A stretch of 64,000 nt of DNA from Bacteroidales bacterium (GCA_022768325.1 JALEMI010000053.1:62001-126000), one strand, 5' to 3'. Counted from the first letter of the stretch, positions 27,248 to 37,666 are shown. Notes: generated by a model from the sequence alone, not told the origin. A program made the numbers and translations.

Positions 27248-28096
27248 ATGAGACTCAGACTCTTAGATAAGCTGATGCGGATGGCGGCCATGACCGTCGC
27301 CGCATTGGCTTTTGCTTTTTCGGCTCAGGCGCAAATACCTGACCGCCCCGAACCGCCGCGCCTCGTCAACGACATTGCCAATCTGCTAACGTCGTCGGAG
27401 GTCGAGCTGTTAGAAAGCAAGCTCGTAGACTTTGACAATCAGACGTCGACACAAATAACCATCGTCACGGTCACGAACCTTGCCGACCTCCCTGTTGCCA
27501 TGTTTGCCGAGCAACTTGGCGACAAATGGGGCGTAGGGCGCAAGGGGAAAAACAACGGCGTCGTCATCATTGTCAAACCCAAGACACAAGATTCGGCCGG
27601 CGAGGCATTCATCGGCACTGGCTACGGAGTGGAGGGCGCATTGCCCGATGCCGTGTGCCACCGGATTGTCAACCAGCAGATGATACCGCACTTCAAGACG
27701 GACGACTACTCTGCCGGCATTGCCGCAGGGGCACAAGCCGTAATGGATGCGGTGCGCGGCGAATACACCAACGACGAAACGGATAGCATATGGGAAGGCA
27801 ACTTCAAGTTGTTATTCATAGCCTCTATCATTGCTTTAATAGCTCTCTATGTCGCAGCAAAAGTCTACATCGAGAGGTACAAGAAAGCCAAGTCGCGACG
27901 TGAGAAGATTACGACAACCATGACATTCTTTTTCGTCATAGCGACCATATTCTCTTTCATCGTAGACATCTTGTTCCGCATTGCGGGAAGTATGTCAAAA
28001 GGTTCTAAAAACGGTGGTTCGTCCGGCGGCTCCGGTGGATTCGGAGGCTTTGGCGGCGGCTCATTTGGCGGCGGCGGTGGCGGTGGCCGATGGTGA
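27248..28096 (+). CDS. YgcG-like TPM-domain membrane protein with glycine-rich tail
   Basis: 282 residues. Signal peptide (about 1-28, ending AQA), extracytoplasmic TPM domain (about 35-160, with KWGVGRKGKNNGVVIIV), two transmembrane helices (about 190-206 and 222-245), and a C-terminal tail nearly all Gly/Ser/Phe ending in GGRW. This architecture is that of YgcG/DUF2207-associated TPM proteins. Last gene of the lemA operon. The terminator is 37 nt downstream and overlaps the end of the convergent gene. Confidence 0.9.
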   Translation: MRLRLLDKLMRMAAMTVAALAFAFSAQAQIPDRPEPPRLVNDIANLLTSSEVELLESKLVDFDNQTSTQITIVTVTNLADLPVAMFAEQLGDKWGVGRKGKNNGVVIIVKPKTQDSAGEAFIGTGYGVEGALPDAVCHRIVNQQMIPHFKTDDYSAGIAAGAQAVMDAVRGEYTNDETDSIWEGNFKLLFIASIIALIALYVAAKVYIERYKKAKSRREKITTTMTFFFVIATIFSFIVDILFRIAGSMSKGSKNGGSSGGSGGFGGFGGGSFGGGGGGGRW

Positions 28097-28133
28097 CCAC
28101 CCTTCCCCCCCCCAAAAAAAATCTTACAACTCC

Positions 28134-28167
28134 AGTGGCATGACTATTTGGTCTTGCCACTTTTTTT
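28134..28167 (+). terminator. Terminator of the lemA-TPM operon
   Basis: AGTGGCA and TGCCACT arms with a 14-nt loop, followed by T7. Its distal arm lies inside the last codons of the convergent lipoprotein gene (stop at 28144). Confidence 0.75.
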
Positions 28168-29067
28168 GTCTGCAATGGCCGAGAAATAACTCACCTTTCG
28201 CAGGGTCAGGACCTCGCGTCCGTCGGTGTCGTAGGCATAATCGCACTCCTCTTTCCACAAAGGGTCGAAGCCGTAGGCGTAGGCTGTGCGAGCCGTTGGA
28301 GACAGTGCGCCACTCGCGTTGTCAATCACGTAGGTCTTGCCCTCCACAATGTTCCCCGCCTCGTCGTAAGTGTAGACCGACTTTGTGCGGACATCGCCCG
28401 CCGCCTGCATTGACACGATACGCAAGCCCTTGGCGTCATACTCGTTCTCGCTGCGGCTCACCTCAATAAGCCCCGTGTCGGTAGCCGCCAGGAGGGCGGA
28501 GAAGACCTCATTCCCCGTCTCGTCGTACTGGCTCACCGTCTTTGTCTGTAAGGCCTTTTGACCGTCGCCGCCTTGTGTGGAACCATGCATCTCGACAGCC
28601 GTGACACGCCCGGCGCTGTCATACTCAAAGAGTTGCATCGCCTCGGACCACTCTTCCCTCACAATCCGCTCGCCTTCATATTCAAGAATCACCGTCTCCA
28701 CCACCCCACTCTCGTCGATCTCCATGTGCGCCGTTTGCCCACTCTCCTTCTTGAAGAAACGCACCTCCTTTTTGCCCATTGGCACCGTAAGGACAATGCG
28801 CGTAATATTTCCGCACGAATCGTACTCCGTGCGCTGCTCGCCCGTCAAAACACCTGCGCCGTAATAGAGCATCAACGTGTCGCGCCCCATGGCGTCGCGT
28901 AGATATACTTGGCGCACAACCTCCGCCCCATCGACGCCAGTTGTTACGCAGCTGTCCAAAACCATCGCCTTCTCGTCAAAAAAATCCTGCCCTCCGCCCG
29001 TGCAAGCCGATATTGCGAGAGCCGAGAGCATGGCCATCAGGCTCGCCTTTGTTTCACCCATACGCAT
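28144..29067 (-). CDS. Lipoprotein with YD-like repeats, function unknown
   Basis: 307 residues. Lipobox AISAC at about residue 21. The rest is built from repeated beta-hairpin units with a (D/Y)xxGxx pattern (YDSCGNITRI, YDSAGRVTAV, YDETGNEVFS, YDAKGLRIVS, YDEAGNIVEG, YDTDGREVLT), similar to YD/RHS repeats but without toxin or core domain. Probably an anchored cell-envelope repeat protein. Divergent from the DUF5703 gene, with 85 bp between the starts. Confidence 0.75.
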   Translation of the reverse strand: MRMGETKASLMAMLSALAISACTGGGQDFFDEKAMVLDSCVTTGVDGAEVVRQVYLRDAMGRDTLMLYYGAGVLTGEQRTEYDSCGNITRIVLTVPMGKKEVRFFKKESGQTAHMEIDESGVVETVILEYEGERIVREEWSEAMQLFEYDSAGRVTAVEMHGSTQGGDGQKALQTKTVSQYDETGNEVFSALLAATDTGLIEVSRSENEYDAKGLRIVSMQAAGDVRTKSVYTYDEAGNIVEGKTYVIDNASGALSPTARTAYAYGFDPLWKEECDYAYDTDGREVLTLRKVSYFSAIADKKSGKTK

Positions 29068-29152
29068 TGTTCGTTAAACAATCATTAACTTACCGAAGAA
29101 AAACTATATCTTAGCATTGCAAAAATAAACATAAGCAAATCAATCATACACA

Positions 29153-31366
29153 ATGACATACACGAAAAGAGCCATGGCCATGGTTGGGCTTACCGCCCTG
29201 CTTGCCACAAGCCCGGCCATTGCGGGCGACGGCACGACCTACGTGCCGCAAGATTACGTATGGACATCGCAAAGCAAGAACTCGTCGGAGTCGATGCCCG
29301 TTGGCGGACACAGCATCGGCCTCAACGTATGGGTGGAGGACGGCGAGCTGCTTATCTATATGTGCCAAAGCGGATGGTTTGACGAACACAACACCCTGCT
29401 CAAAGCCGGGCGAATCCGCATCAACACGGGCGACAACACCCTCGCAGGTAAGGACTTCCGCCAAGAGCTACACCTTTCTAACGGCTCAATGACGGTCTCC
29501 TGCGCCGACCTCAAGGTGGATATATGGGTCGACACCCAGACCCCCGACATCTTCATCCAGCTCAACGGCTCTAAGAAACGCCACGTAACAATGAGCTACG
29601 AGAGCTGGAGGCAAAAAGACCGCCCCGTGCCCTTCGACGCCAATATGCAGTTCACCCACAAGTGGCTCATTACGCCCGACGTCGTAACGTACGCCGACGT
29701 CATTACGCCATCAGACAACTCCCTCACCTTCACACACATCAACCGCCAGGAGACGGTGTTCGACATGACCGTCCGCATGGAGGGCCTCGACCCAATCAAG
29801 GACAAGCTCTATAACCCCATTGGCGGCCTCAAAATGGAGGGCTTCATCACATCGCCCGACCTAAAATTCAGCGGCACAACCGACGGCAAATATATCGACA
29901 CCGACTTCCGCGCGTGGAACTACGTTGGCGACGTAAAGTCCACAACCATCCGCACGCGCCTCACCTCCTGCGCCGAGACGGCACCCGCCCCCAAGGCCAA
30001 GGACTCCCGCAAACGCTCGGCGCAATGGTGGGCCGACTTCTGGAACCGCAGCTACATAGCCCTCGACCGCGAGCTGGCCAAGCCCCACAACAACAAACGC
30101 ACCGAGGCCGACGAGCCGGCGCTGACCGACACGGCCGCCGTTATTCTCCGCAACTATGAGCTGTTCCGATACATGCTCGGATGCAACGCCAAAGGCCTCT
30201 GGCCCACAAAGTTCAACGGAGGCCTCTTCACCTTCGACCCCTCCCTCGTCCACGCTCCGCGCACCTTCACGCCCGACTATCGATGCTGGGGCGGCGGCAC
30301 CATGACGGCCCAAAACCAGAGGCTCGTATACTGGCCAATGGTCAAGACGGGCGACCTGGACGTTCTCCGCGTTCAGCTCGACACCTACCGCCGTATGTAT
30401 CAGAGCGCAAAGGCGCGTGTAGGCTTCTACTGGGGACATGACGGCTGCGCCTTCACAGAGCAAATCGAGAACTGCGGCCTGCCCAACCCCGCCGAATATG
30501 GAGAACACAGACCCGGGCAAGACCTCGGCGTGGAGAACAACGCCTGGCTTGAATACTTATGGGACACGTCGCTCGAATTCTGCATGATGGCCCTCGAAGC
30601 CCACCGCATCCACAAGATGGACATTGCCGCGTACGAGGAGATGATATGGCAGTGCCTCGTCTTCTTCGACGAGCATTACCAATACCAAGCCCTCAAACTC
30701 GGTCAGCTGGCACTTGACGAATTTGGCAAGCTCGTCATATACCCCGGCTCGGGTGCCGAGACGCACAAGATGGCCTACAACCCATGCAGCACCATTGCGG
30801 CCCTTAAGACCGTTGGCCAGGCATGGCTTGATTATGCCACGGCGGCCGGCAAAGACACTGCCCACCTCTCGCGCGTCAAGCTCCTGCTGAGCCACGTGCC
30901 GGACATCCCCATGCGCACCATTGACGGACACACCGTCATAGCCCCCGCCGTGACGTGGGCGCGCATCAATAATGTAGAGACCACACAGATGTACCCCGTC
31001 TTCCCGTGGCGAATCTATGGCGTAGGCCGTCCCGACCTTCAAGTGGCCATAGACACGTGGAAAGTGGACCCGTGGTCCATCAAGATGCGCTCTCCCGTAG
31101 GCTGGAAGCAGGACAATATTTGGGCCGCTTGCCTCGGCTTGGCAGACGACGCGGCGGAGCTGAACTATGACAAGATGGCCAATGGGCCATTCCGTTTCCC
31201 CGCCTTCTATGAACAGGGCTTCGACTGGTCGCCCGACTTCAACCGCGGCGGCGCGGGAATGATTGGCATTCAGGAGATGCTCCTCCAACACGCGCCCGAC
31301 GGCTCGCGGATTGAGCTGCCGGCATGGCCTGCACGATGGGGAAAGGTGACTTACAAGCTGTATTAA
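29153..31366 (+). CDS. DUF5703-type (alpha/alpha)6-barrel glycosidase-like protein
   Basis: 737 residues. Signal peptide ending about AIA-G. The N-terminal beta-rich part (DYVWTSQSKNSSESMPVGGHSIGLNVWVEDGELLIY) is typical of DUF5703_N. The C-terminal two-thirds is helical (WPTKFNGGLFTFD, RCWGGGTMTAQNQRLVYWPM, PGQDLGVENNAWLEYLWDTSLEF) and resembles GH95-like alpha/alpha barrels. Members occur in Bacteroidetes glycan-degradation loci. The substrate, possibly an alpha-L-fucoside or -galactoside, is inferred only. Stands alone, followed by a strong terminator. Confidence 0.8.
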   Translation: MTYTKRAMAMVGLTALLATSPAIAGDGTTYVPQDYVWTSQSKNSSESMPVGGHSIGLNVWVEDGELLIYMCQSGWFDEHNTLLKAGRIRINTGDNTLAGKDFRQELHLSNGSMTVSCADLKVDIWVDTQTPDIFIQLNGSKKRHVTMSYESWRQKDRPVPFDANMQFTHKWLITPDVVTYADVITPSDNSLTFTHINRQETVFDMTVRMEGLDPIKDKLYNPIGGLKMEGFITSPDLKFSGTTDGKYIDTDFRAWNYVGDVKSTTIRTRLTSCAETAPAPKAKDSRKRSAQWWADFWNRSYIALDRELAKPHNNKRTEADEPALTDTAAVILRNYELFRYMLGCNAKGLWPTKFNGGLFTFDPSLVHAPRTFTPDYRCWGGGTMTAQNQRLVYWPMVKTGDLDVLRVQLDTYRRMYQSAKARVGFYWGHDGCAFTEQIENCGLPNPAEYGEHRPGQDLGVENNAWLEYLWDTSLEFCMMALEAHRIHKMDIAAYEEMIWQCLVFFDEHYQYQALKLGQLALDEFGKLVIYPGSGAETHKMAYNPCSTIAALKTVGQAWLDYATAAGKDTAHLSRVKLLLSHVPDIPMRTIDGHTVIAPAVTWARINNVETTQMYPVFPWRIYGVGRPDLQVAIDTWKVDPWSIKMRSPVGWKQDNIWAACLGLADDAAELNYDKMANGPFRFPAFYEQGFDWSPDFNRGGAGMIGIQEMLLQHAPDGSRIELPAWPARWGKVTYKLY

Positions 31367-31394
31367 ACGCCCCCGCACTTCTTTTCTTGGTAAT

Positions 31395-31438
31395 AGCCGC
31401 CCCCCTTTCGGAATATCATATCTGAAAGGGGGGCTTTA
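31395..31438 (+). terminator. Terminator of the DUF5703 gene
   Basis: GCCCCCCTTTC...GAAAGGGGGGC type stem with a 10-12 nt loop, followed by TTTATT. Confidence 0.8.
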
Positions 31439-31578
31439 TTGCAAACAGGAGGTAATAGAACAGAGATAACATCGCGGAGCATCCGCGATGAAATATAAGA
31501 CAATTGCATATTAATTCACTATTTAATACCTTTACGTTGTTCAAAAAAATTAACTCAAAACCACATTTTTCAAGACCT

Positions 31579-34500
31579 ATGCTAAACCTCGACAAGTACA
31601 AAACTAAAGAAGACTGCCAAAGGGATATCGATTTGCTCGAATCAATGGGGGTTACGCCGCCACCCGAGCTTTTGAAGAAGCTGAAAGCCTTCGAGGATGC
31701 CGAAAACAGCACGACCCCAATCTGGGACACCCTAAAGCTCCATTACCCGTTCGGGGTCATGCCCGAAGAGAAAGTCAAGTGCGTGGAGGAGACCGTAACG
31801 AAACTGATGGAGACAGGCCCGCACGCCGAAGAGCCGGGCCTGCTGCTTGGCAAGATACAATGCGGCAAGACCGACACCTTCGAGGACATCATTGGCCTGG
31901 CTTTCGACAAGGGCATCGACATTGCAATCGTCTTGACCAAAGGCACGAAGGCCCTTGTCAATCAGACAATAAAGAGGATGAAGAAAGACTTCAAATACTT
32001 CGTCGACACAGACAGCCTCGACCAGCGCACCACAATCAAGATTTACGACATCATGGACAAAGGGCGCAACCTGACGCCGGCAAAGGTCGAAGGGTGCAAG
32101 ACTGCGATAGTCTGCAAGAAGAACTCCGCTAACCTCGCCCATCTCATAGATTTGTTCGAGAAGAAGAGCCCTTCCCTCAAGAGCAAGAAGGTCCTGATTG
32201 TAGACGACGAGGCAGATTTCGCCAGCCGAAACTACCGTACGGTCAAACAGCAAGGAAAGGTTGACACAGATGGCAAACCCCTTTCACAGATTTCGGAGTC
32301 CGAACTTGCCAAAATAGCCCAGCAGATTGACAACTTTAGGGAGATTCCCGAGTTCTGCCGCTATCTCCAAGTGACTGCCACGCCCTATTGCCTCTACCTC
32401 CAGCCCAACGGCGAGCTGAACTTGAATGGCAACATCGTCAAACCATTCCGTCCCCGGTTCACGAGCCTCGTACCCATTCACGAGAAGTACATCGGCGGCC
32501 AGCAGTACTTTGTCGAGTCGCAATACCACGAATCAATGTACAGCCACCTCTTCCACCCCGTTTCGGATAAATGCGCCAACGTATTGGGGTATGAGGACAT
32601 GAGGCTCTTGGAGGACAACATTGCGTCCCAAAACCTCTACGGGCTAACCTACACCCTGATTTCGTACTTCATGGCAACGGCGGTCAGAAGGATCCAAGTG
32701 GCAAAATACGAGAACAAGAATTACAATACCAGCGCAATCCTCCATGCGGACATTGCCAAGGCCGACCACGATTGGCAGAGCCGCGTCGTGGAGAGGCTAA
32801 TCGAGGCGATAAAGGTCGCAATAAACGATGCCAGCCAATCGGACCAACGAGTATGGGCAACCATAGACATCATCTATGACGACTTTGCCGAGTCGAACCG
32901 CAAAGGGCGTGCGGCAGGGCTCATATCCGTAGAACTCCCGTCGAAGGACGACGTGATGTCCGGGTTCCGCAGCCTTATAAACGGCAATTACCATATCCAA
33001 AAGGTCAACTCGGACGAGCAGACGAACTCACTCCTCGACGAGAACACCGGCGAGCTTGAATTGGTCAGCCCCGCAACAATCTTCATCGGCGGCAACATCT
33101 TGGACCGCGGCGTCACCATCAAGAACCTGCTCTGCTTCTTCTACGGCCGCAACCCCAAGACCTTCCAGCAGGACACTGTGCTCCAACACGCCCGAATGTA
33201 CGGAGCCCGCTCAAAGGAGGACATGGCCGTAATGCGTTTCCACACGACAGAAGCTCTGTACAATACAATGAGACGCATGAACGAAATCGACGACCAGCTC
33301 CGCCAGTGGTTTACTGAGGCGGAAGGCAACGAGAACCCCAACGCCACCTTCGTCGGCTTCGACAAAGAATACCATATCAAACCGACCGCCCCGACGAAGA
33401 TAAAAATCTCGAACACGCTGACCTTGAAAAGGCAGCAACGTTTTGTACCAGCGGGCTTCTGGACAGGTTCGCAAAATGAGATTGGCAAAACAGTCGAGAA
33501 GATAGACAACCTTATCACCAAGTCCGCCGACTACGAAAACAAAGACTCTGACGGTTTCTTCACGATGGACAAGGATACGGTTGTCGAGATCTTGCGCCTC
33601 ATCGAATCGACATACGTCTACGACGACGAGCACGGCAACCGCAACAGGAAAAGCGACATCAAAGAGCTGTTGTGCGCACTGGAGTACTGCACAAAGAAAT
33701 CTGGCAACATGATATACGCTCTGCACAGGACAGGGCGCGAAATGAGCAGAATCCGTGAGAACGGTTGTTTCATTGACGCCCCTGACGATGGTCACTCCGA
33801 CACGAAACCGGCTCGCGAACGAGCCATAAGCACCCCCGTCATCATGTTCTTTCGCCAGAATGGTAGCAAGAACATCGAAAGCTTGACTGGCGAGAACAAG
33901 GGATGGAACGATGCACCGTTCTACTGGCCTGTACTCCTGACGCAATACTACATCCCGACCGTCATGTTCGCCCTCGACCAGAAGGAGAAAAAGGAGGTGT
34001 ACATTCAAGACATCTCCGCCCTGCTCGACGGCGTCGACCGCGAGGAGGTGCTGTCGCTGACTCTCAAAGGCCCCCTTGAAAGATTCGGCAAAGAAGGTGA
34101 CGAATACACGGAAGAAGAGGGATTTCCTATTGAAACCAGGACTATTACAGCGCATACAGCCCACCGTTACATCCTTAAGGGCGAGGACGGCACATGGATG
34201 AAAAACCCCGACGTCCCGTTCGACAACAATCACGACCACGGGGTCTATTCCTACAACAATGGAGAGTTTCCATTCGTACTGAAACCCTATAAGTACATGC
34301 TCCTTCGCAATGGACGCGACGCAAGGGCAGACGCCATTCTCATGGAGCTATTACCTCCAGAAGAGTGGGAAGTAGAGCCAATCTTCAACTATGACGACAA
34401 AGGGAACCTCATCGACTTTTTTACAGAACAGGTTCTTTGCCCCCTCACAGACGTCATTCTCGACAAGAACATGGACGGGAAAGATTTCACCGAAGAGACC

Positions 34501-34626
34501 ATCGTCCAATGGTTGATTACATACTCAATCAAGCGAGTCATAAAATTCCAAAAGCACGTCAGCCTCGACGAGCGTTTCGCACCAAGCGACGCTAACGACG
34601 CAAACGACGACAACAGCGAGAACTAA
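31579..34626 (+). CDS. Z1-domain SF2 helicase-like ATPase (intact copy)
   Basis: 1015 residues. Walker A GKIQCGKT (91-98), Walker B DDEADFAS (209-216), TATP (266-269) and GGNILDRGVTI (from 504) followed by QHARMYG identify the Z1 domain (PF10593), a superfamily II-like ATPase. Z1 proteins are known from restriction-modification-like operons with MORC/MutL-type ATPases, methylases and nucleases, but none of those is adjacent. The C-terminal ~350 residues are unassigned. ATG 31579 is chosen; the longer TTG frame (31504) overlaps a TACCTTTA promoter-like box. A diverged, broken paralogue follows in tandem. A defence or DNA-maintenance role is inferred. Confidence 0.85.
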   Translation: MLNLDKYKTKEDCQRDIDLLESMGVTPPPELLKKLKAFEDAENSTTPIWDTLKLHYPFGVMPEEKVKCVEETVTKLMETGPHAEEPGLLLGKIQCGKTDTFEDIIGLAFDKGIDIAIVLTKGTKALVNQTIKRMKKDFKYFVDTDSLDQRTTIKIYDIMDKGRNLTPAKVEGCKTAIVCKKNSANLAHLIDLFEKKSPSLKSKKVLIVDDEADFASRNYRTVKQQGKVDTDGKPLSQISESELAKIAQQIDNFREIPEFCRYLQVTATPYCLYLQPNGELNLNGNIVKPFRPRFTSLVPIHEKYIGGQQYFVESQYHESMYSHLFHPVSDKCANVLGYEDMRLLEDNIASQNLYGLTYTLISYFMATAVRRIQVAKYENKNYNTSAILHADIAKADHDWQSRVVERLIEAIKVAINDASQSDQRVWATIDIIYDDFAESNRKGRAAGLISVELPSKDDVMSGFRSLINGNYHIQKVNSDEQTNSLLDENTGELELVSPATIFIGGNILDRGVTIKNLLCFFYGRNPKTFQQDTVLQHARMYGARSKEDMAVMRFHTTEALYNTMRRMNEIDDQLRQWFTEAEGNENPNATFVGFDKEYHIKPTAPTKIKISNTLTLKRQQRFVPAGFWTGSQNEIGKTVEKIDNLITKSADYENKDSDGFFTMDKDTVVEILRLIESTYVYDDEHGNRNRKSDIKELLCALEYCTKKSGNMIYALHRTGREMSRIRENGCFIDAPDDGHSDTKPARERAISTPVIMFFRQNGSKNIESLTGENKGWNDAPFYWPVLLTQYYIPTVMFALDQKEKKEVYIQDISALLDGVDREEVLSLTLKGPLERFGKEGDEYTEEEGFPIETRTITAHTAHRYILKGEDGTWMKNPDVPFDNNHDHGVYSYNNGEFPFVLKPYKYMLLRNGRDARADAILMELLPPEEWEVEPIFNYDDKGNLIDFFTEQVLCPLTDVILDKNMDGKDFTEETIVQWLITYSIKRVIKFQKHVSLDERFAPSDANDANDDNSEN

Positions 34627-34646
34627 CCCACCCAAACGAGTAACGC

Positions 34647-34686
34647 CAGCCCCCTTAGACCCGCGCCGTCCGAGGGGGCTGCTTTT
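34647..34686 (+). terminator. Terminator between the two Z1 genes
   Basis: AGCCCCCT and AGGGGGCT arms around a 17-nt loop, then GCTTTTC. The two paralogues therefore seem to be separate transcription units. Confidence 0.75.
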
Positions 34687-34712
34687 CAAATAAGAACAAG
34701 AGGAAATCGCGC

Positions 34713-37109
34713 ATGAGCGACACATACCCAGTAACCTTCCCGTCAAAAGAGTCGTGCCTGGCCGCGATAGAGACACTTAAAGACTATGGGTTAGCACCCG
34801 CCCCGTGGATTTTGGAGCAACTCGAGGCCTTCGAGGCGGCCGAGAAAGCCCTCAGGGAGAGCAAGACCCCGATATGGGACACCCTCAAGACCCACTACCC
34901 TTTTGGAGTCATGCCCGTGGAGAAGATAAAGTGCGTTGAGGAGGCTGTCGCGAAACTGATGGAGACAGGCCCGCACGCCGAAGAGCCGGGCCTGCTGCTT
35001 GGCAAGATACAATGCGGCAAGACCGACACGTTTGAGGACATCATAGGCCTGGCTTTCGACAAGGGCATCGACATTGCCATCGTCATCACCAAAGGCACAA
35101 AAGCCCTTGTCAATCAGACAGTCATGAGGCTAAAGAAAGACTTCCGCTTCTTCAAGGCCACGGACCGCCTCGACCAGCTCGTCACCGTCCACATCTACGA
35201 CATCATGGACGGCGTATGGCGCAATCCGAAGCCCGCAAAGTTCGAGGGTAACAAGTCGATTATCGTCTGCAAGAAGAACGCCGCGAACCTTGAGCACCTC
35301 ATGGAGATGTTTGAGCAAAACGCGTCGCTTCTAAAGCCGAAGAAGGTCCTCATCGTGGACGACGAGGCCGACTTTGCCAGCCGAAACTACAAGACCATTG
35401 CGTCGGAAGGGCTAAAGACGGAGACCGAGATGGCGAGAATAGCCCAACAGATTGACGACTTCAGGCGAATCCCCGACTTCTGCCGCTATCTGCAAGTGAC
35501 AGCCACGCCCTATTGCCTATATCTCCAGCCCGACGGCGACCTGAACCTGAACGGCAACACCGTGAAGCCGTTCAAGCCCAGGTTTACCACCCTCGTCCCC
35601 GTCCACGACAAGTATATCGGCGGCAAACAGTATTTTGTCGATTCTGAGAACTCGGACTCTATGTATAGCCACCTCTTCCACCGCGTTGAGCAAGTCTGCA
35701 TGGACGTCCTGGGCTGCGAGGAGAAGAAATTTAAGAGGAAGAACATGGCGAACTCGGCTCAGCAGATGTTATACGGGTTGACGTATGCCCTCGTGGCATA
35801 TTTCATGGCGACGGCGATAAGGCGAATCCAAATGGCAAAGACCGACCGTATTGACTATAAGAGCAGCGCCATCATCCATACGGACATAAACAAACGGGAG
35901 CACGACTGGCAACGCCGTACGGTGAACCGCCTCATTGAGATGATAAAAGACGAGGTCCGCAATACGACCCCGAACATTTGGGTGGGGATCGCCATAGACT
36001 CCGCATACGACGACTTTGTCAAGTCGAACCGCAAAGGGCAAAAAGAGGGCCTCATAGGCGTCAATCTGCCATCTAAGAAAGAGGCGCTGGCGGAGGTCCG
36101 CAAGATTTTTGACACAAACAACTACCAAGTCCAAACGGTCAACTCGGACGAGGAGGTGGGCAGTATGCTTGACGAGGACACGGGTGAGCTGACCCTCGAC
36201 ACCGCGGCCAACATATTTATTGGCGGCAACATCCTGGACCGAGGCGTGACGATAAAAAACATCCTCTGCTTCTTCTACGGCCGCAATCCTAAGACTTTCC
36301 AGCAGGACACCGTGCTTCAGCATGCGCGGATGTACGGGACGCGCTCTAAAGAGGACATGGCCGTGATGCGTTTCCACACGACATCGCGAATCTACACGAC
36401 AATGAAGCGCATGAACGACCTTGACGAGCAGCTGCGCCAGTGGTTTCTGGAGGGCAAAGACCAAGACTTGCCCAATGCCTTTTTCGTGGGCTATGACAAG
36501 GAGATTAGGCCATGCGCTCCGCAGAAGATAAAAGCCACGGACGCCATAACGATTAAGCAACAACAACGCATCCTCCCCGTGGGCTTCTGGACGGGTTCAT
36601 AGTCGGAAATTGGCAAGACGGTCGAGATGATTGACAAGGAGATAAAGAGGTCCGCCAACTACAAGAAACAGGACAAAAACGGATTTTTCGAGATCGACAA
36701 GAACACTGTAATCCGCATCCTGCGCCTCATAGAAGAGACGTACGTCTACGGTGTCGAGTATGGCAATAACGACAAAAGGAACGACATCAAAGAGATGCTC
36801 TGCGTCCTCGACTATTGCACGGAACAATCGCACGGCAAAATCTTCGCCCTGCACCGGGAAGACCGCAACATGAACCGCATTCGCGAGAACGGGTGTTTCA
36901 GCGACGCCCCCGACTCGGGTAACACGGATACAGAGCCGGCGCACGAAAAGGCTCAAGACGCGCCCGTCATCATGTTCTTCCGTCAGAATGGTCAAAAGAA
37001 CAAGGACAAAGAGACAGGGAGCGACGTCGGATGGAACGGAACGCCGTTTTATTGGCCAGTCCTGATGACGCAGAAGAATATGCAACCCGTGATGTTTGCA
37101 CTCGATTGA
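34713..37109 (+). pseudogene. Second Z1-domain gene, amber-interrupted and 3' truncated
   Basis: A tandem paralogue of the gene at 31579, sharing long stretches such as HAEEPGLLLGKIQCGKTD at near-identical DNA sequence. The first open part (34713-36602, 629 residues) holds the whole Z1 ATPase core. It ends at TAG 36600-36602, where the intact copy has Gln632 (CAA). The same frame continues without break to 37109 (SEIGKTVEMIDKEIKR...VMFALD), then homology ends about 210 residues short. A single C-to-T change (CAG to TAG) explains the stop. The truncated 629-residue protein could still be made; pseudogene status is the simpler reading. Confidence 0.8.
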
Positions 37110-37458
37110 GCGGGCGGCGATTCTTTTGACGAGTGAGGCTTCGAGGCCCTTTTGCGGAGGCTCAGAGACATAAAAAACGGGACATATAGGTCAAATTGCA
37201 GGATGAAACAGGTCTGCAGTCTTACGCAAATTGCATTTTTGAGGCATTCAAAACCTCAAAAAAGTCTTGCCACCTTATGGGGAAAGGGGGCGTTGTGTCC
37301 AAAAACTCAATTTTGGCATACGGGTAGCACAACATCACATCGTTTCTATCTTGCTATTCGCCCACTCTGTGGTTTTTGACTTATTGAATATTTTTCTGCG
37401 GATTTAAGGAAATGAATTTTCTTGGCATATAAGCGTTTATGGGGCGGCTTGCTCCTCT
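37110..37458. other. Gene-free interval after the broken Z1 gene
   Basis: 349 bp without a credible gene and without recognisable remains of the missing Z1 3' end. It contains a TTTTTGAGG...CCTCAAAAAA hairpin at 37236-37263 that could terminate transcription in either direction. Composition is more AT-rich than the neighbours. Confidence 0.5.
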
Positions 37459-37615
37459 GCTGGCCTGAAAAGCCGTACCTCAGTAACCGGGTACATACGC
37501 AAAGCGGATGTGCCCGGTCGGAAGTCCAGCAACTACATTCCGACCATATCGACCCAATGGATACGCTTGGGGCTAAATGCAACTCGCCAGGTGGTCTAAA
37601 ATGAAAGAGCCGTGC
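37459..37615 (+). repeat. Dispersed structured repeat, copy 4 (full length)
   Basis: Colinear with copy 1 through the 3' module up to gaaagagccgtgc. The central hairpin has arms 37486-37500 and 37504-37518 around loop AAA. Compared with copy 1, two base pairs are changed on both sides (C-G to T-A, T-A to G-C), while a T.G wobble and an A.G mismatch are kept. Ends about 50 nt before the menG promoter. Confidence 0.85.
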
Positions 37616-37666
37616 CCCCCACAAGCAAATATTTCCAGCAAAAGGAATACAGTCGCGGTGTTTTCG

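Noticed and set aside
36600-36602. Amber codon in the second Z1 gene read as recoding (suppressed TAG)
   Set aside because: No other in-frame TAG is seen in the window's genes, and the copy is also truncated at the 3' end, so decay is simpler.
6398-37109. A single defence island joining the GmrSD-like gene, methyltransferase and Z1 genes
   Set aside because: They are 9-13 kb apart, separated by housekeeping genes with their own terminators, and on unrelated transcription units.
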